Shown here in pieces: positions 50,830-52,923 of a stretch of 52,923 nt of DNA. The stretch spans positions 1 to 52,923 of the forward strand of contig JAWXCM010000428.1 in NCBI GenBank assembly GCA_034408745.1, read 5' to 3'. The translations under genes were made by a program, and so were the position numbers. Under the pieces are notes generated by a model that saw only the letters and a program-made list of their open reading frames with translations, made no database searches and had not been told where the DNA came from. The stretch's first letter is position 1. Every line of letters begins with the position of its first letter. The DNA is from JAWXCM01 sp034408745 (GTDB lineage Bacteria > Acidobacteriota > Terriglobia > Bryobacterales > Bryobacteraceae).

Positions 50830-51540
50830 TTAGCCCTGCCGGAAAAACCAGAGCCAAAAATACTGCTCTCCGGCGCCATGCCGGTAGCGCGGCTCGAAAC
50901 CGCATTGACTCGCCATCTCCACCGCATCCGCATCTGAAAATGGAACGCCAAGCCAGGTGTCATCCGGAGTGGTTTCGATGCTGGCGTCGCCCTGTACCTG
51001 AAATTTGAACAGAGCGCCAGGACGAAGTAGACGGGCAACTTCCCGGACGTAGGAGTAAATGACTTCACGGCTGGGAATATGCTGAAACACGATCATAGAG
51101 AAAGCAAAATCATATGGACCCGGCGGCAAAACACTCAGATCTTTGCCATTGTTGACATAAACATGAGCATTGGGTCGGTCCGCCAGGCCCTTTCTGGCCT
51201 GCTCTGCCATCTCGGCACTGATATCCACGCCATGCACTTCGCCAAATAATCCGGCCAAAGCGCGCGTGATGCGGCCCGCTCCACAACCAATCTCAATGAC
51301 ACGCATTTGCGAAGGGTCTTTGCCCTGGCAAATGTTTATCATGTCGTTGCGAATCTGCTCGGCAAGCGCTTTTTCGCCCGACGCATAAAATTCCTCGTCG
51401 GTCCAGTCCTGCCTGCCCGTGGCTACGTAGTGCTTCGCGTTCTCCCGGGCTCTGTCGTCCCAGTCGCGGGCCATCTTGCTAAGTTGCTCTTCCAGACTCA
51501 TTTCCGGCATTTGAGGGATACTATCCATTGTATCCGGCAT
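50830..51540 (-). CDS. Class I SAM-dependent methyltransferase
   Basis: This 236-residue protein has a helical N-terminus (~60 residues) and a Rossmann methyltransferase fold with VIEIGCGAGRITRALAG (motif I, ~88), GEVHGVDISAEMAEQARK (motif II), YDFAFSMIVFQHI (motif IV) and LRPGALFKFQVQGD. Substrate unknown; the family is broad. ATG 51540 is chosen because residues upstream (frame to 51795) overlap the divergent transporter gene. Only 17 bases separate the two divergent start codons. Confidence 0.85.
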   Translation of the reverse strand: MPDTMDSIPQMPEMSLEEQLSKMARDWDDRARENAKHYVATGRQDWTDEEFYASGEKALAEQIRNDMINICQGKDPSQMRVIEIGCGAGRITRALAGLFGEVHGVDISAEMAEQARKGLADRPNAHVYVNNGKDLSVLPPGPYDFAFSMIVFQHIPSREVIYSYVREVARLLRPGALFKFQVQGDASIETTPDDTWLGVPFSDADAVEMASQCGFEPRYRHGAGEQYFWLWFFRQG

Positions 51541-51557
51541 CCAACAGCGCGGGAACC

Positions 51558-52923
51558 ATGCGGAACCTACTTCGAAACTTTTACGACGTTCGGCCCGGCG
51601 AGGGCGCAAGACTGGCCTGCATAGGCATGTACCTGGTCCTTGTCCTCTTTGCCTATTACATTCTGAAGCCGGTGTCCCGTGCGATGTTTCTGCACAAGTT
51701 CGACATCGACGACCTCCCATACCTCTACATCCTGATCGCGGCCGCAGGCGGCGTGATGGCGTACTTCTACACGAAGGTCGCTGTGCGATCCTCACTCACC
51801 GCGGCAGTTAATGGCGCCACGTTTTTCATGATCGGGATGCTGGTCCTCATCTGGCACTTCCTGCAGTTCCAGTGGGAGTGGATGCTGTACTTCTTCAACG
51901 CCTTCGTCAGCCTGTTCAGCATCACACTGGTTTCTCAGGGCTGGATCATCGCGTCCAACGTGTTCTCCACCCGCGAAGCAAAACGCCTGTATGGCATTCT
52001 CGGCGTGGGCGCGGTCATCGGAGCGGCCTTCGGCGGCCGGTTCACCGCCGTGATGGTCAACATCATCGGAACGCGACACCTGCTGCTGGCCAGCGCCTTT
52101 CTGGTGTTGCTCGCCTGGTTCGCGTTCCTCATGCTGACCCGCCTGCCCGGCATCGCGCTCGACAAGGCCAAAGGCGCTGAGGAGGAGGAGAGCTTCTCCT
52201 TCAGAGATGTCTCAAACGCCATCGTGCAGTACCGGCACCTGCAGATCATCATCGCCATCATCACCCTGACCTACATCGTCGACGTCACCATCGAATTCCA
52301 GTTCAATGCCATGGCCAAGATCGCCTACGGCAGCGACCAGCGCCAGCTCACGGCATTTCTCGGCGATTTCTACGGTCTCTGGCTGAACATCATCACGTTC
52401 GTTCTGCAGTTCTTCCTCACCGCGTTCATCGTCAGCCGCTTCGGAGTCGGCGGGGCCCTGCAGATCATGCCGGTGTCGATTGCGCTCGCCTCGGTCGCCA
52501 CCTTCTTCGCGCCCGGCATCTGGTCGACCGGAGCCGCCCGCCTCGCCGAGGCCGCCACTCGCTACTCCTTCAACCGCACGGGAATGGAGTTGCTGTACCT
52601 GCCCCTGCCCCTCGAACTCCGCAATCGCACCAAAGCCTTCACAGACATCTTTGTCGACCGCTTCGCCCGCGGTCTCGGCGGCATGCTGCTGATCGTGCTG
52701 TCGAACTGGCTGAACCTGGGCATCCGGCAACTTGCGCTGGTGGTCATGGTGTACGCCGCCATCTGGATCGTCCTCTCCATCCGGGCCAAAGACGAGTACG
52801 TCGCCACTGTCCGCGCCAAGCTGCAGCGAGGCCGCCTGGACGTCGCCAGCCTGAGGGTCAACTACAACGAAGCCTCTACCATCAGGCTGCTGGAAGAAAC
52901 CACCGAAACCGGCACCCCAAGAC
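51558..52923 (+). CDS. Npt-type nucleotide transporter-like membrane protein, 5' part (3' end outside window)
   Basis: This frame is open from ATG 51558 to the end of the window (455 codons) with no stop. It encodes about eleven transmembrane helices with GMYLVLVLFAYYILKPVSRAMF near the start and SNVFSTREAKRLYGILGVGAVIGAAFGG at ~130-158. The TREAKRLYG motif and helix layout match Npt1/Npt2 (AAA/TLC family) ATP:ADP exchange-type transporters and their MFS-like bacterial relatives. Later segments (RNRTKAFTDIFVDRFARGLGGM) are also typical. In free-living Acidobacteria these are not energy parasites; the substrate may be a nucleotide or something else. A longer C-terminal region is expected beyond the window. 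Confidence 0.85.
   Translation, partial: MRNLLRNFYDVRPGEGARLACIGMYLVLVLFAYYILKPVSRAMFLHKFDIDDLPYLYILIAAAGGVMAYFYTKVAVRSSLTAAVNGATFFMIGMLVLIWHFLQFQWEWMLYFFNAFVSLFSITLVSQGWIIASNVFSTREAKRLYGILGVGAVIGAAFGGRFTAVMVNIIGTRHLLLASAFLVLLAWFAFLMLTRLPGIALDKAKGAEEEESFSFRDVSNAIVQYRHLQIIIAIITLTYIVDVTIEFQFNAMAKIAYGSDQRQLTAFLGDFYGLWLNIITFVLQFFLTAFIVSRFGVGGALQIMPVSIALASVATFFAPGIWSTGAARLAEAATRYSFNRTGMELLYLPLPLELRNRTKAFTDIFVDRFARGLGGMLLIVLSNWLNLGIRQLALVVMVYAAIWIVLSIRAKDEYVATVRAKLQRGRLDVASLRVNYNEASTIRLLEETTETGTPR

Overview
The window looks like a piece of an Acidobacteriota chromosome, most likely from the Solibacter/Bryobacterales branch. The main clues are the Solibacter-type C-terminal domain (TIGR03437) on the long beta-propeller protein at 24057-27029, an Oar-like TonB-dependent receptor with an N-terminal carboxypeptidase-regulatory domain, Tat-exported Gfo/Idh/MocA and M24 proteins, DUF4142, and high G+C coding sequence. 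No phage or IS transposase is visible. The assignment comes from recognising protein families, not from a database search.

Layout. 1-5.8 kb: a methyltransferase fragment, an exported oxidoreductase, an OmpA-like lipoprotein, an Asp-box protein coupled to a hydantoinase B-type subunit, and a coupled pair of four-helix SMR/EamA-like transporters. 5.8-20 kb: compact housekeeping and envelope genes. These include a CCA-transferase-like protein coupled to a XerD-type recombinase, a minus-strand run (PQQ-type dehydrogenase, heptaheme cytochrome, two metallophosphoesterases), an M23 peptidase, an M3 peptidase, a DUF4142 protein and an MBL-fold hydrolase. 20-27 kb: a minus-strand cluster encoding a probable outer-membrane porin-cytochrome conduit (decaheme DmsE/MtrA-like protein plus MtrB/PioB-like barrel), a second barrel, and the beta-propeller/TIGR03437 protein. 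27.1 kb: a 31-residue membrane peptide gene. 27.3-36.5 kb: a tad/cpa secretion-pilus operon (cpaB, cpaC, cpaE/tadZ, cpaF/tadA, tadB, tadC), preceded by a GT-C-like membrane protein and a LuxR-type regulator whose receiver domain lacks the phosphorylation residues.

36.6-39.2 kb: exopolyphosphatase coupled to a CHAD polyphosphate-binding protein, then tRNA-Gln(CUG). 39.2-41.8 kb: a small degraded island at the 3' end of that tRNA. It holds a truncated copy of the 3' end of the M24 peptidase gene, a multiply broken gene of unknown family, and an AbiE type IV toxin-antitoxin pair with an intact antitoxin and a frameshifted toxin. The island is bounded by a divergent direct repeat that begins inside the tRNA 3' end. 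41.8-44.5 kb: a GntR (YtrA-type)/SPFH/M24 operon with a clear promoter and operator. 44.6-52.9 kb: the TonB-dependent receptor, a secreted BECR-type putative toxin with an acidic overlapping partner (probable immunity protein), tatA/B and tatC, a small basic protein, a SAM methyltransferase and the 5' part of an Npt-type nucleotide-transporter-like gene that runs off the window.

Genes are tightly packed. Several convergent pairs overlap at their 3' ends, many operon neighbours overlap by ATGA/GTGA, and two convergent pairs share strong bidirectional terminators. Many first genes have no Shine-Dalgarno but carry a -10-like hexamer 6-9 bases before the start codon, which suggests leaderless transcripts are common. 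The candidates most worth following are the secreted toxin/partner pair (48.06-48.78 kb), the tRNA-Gln island and the porin-cytochrome cluster.
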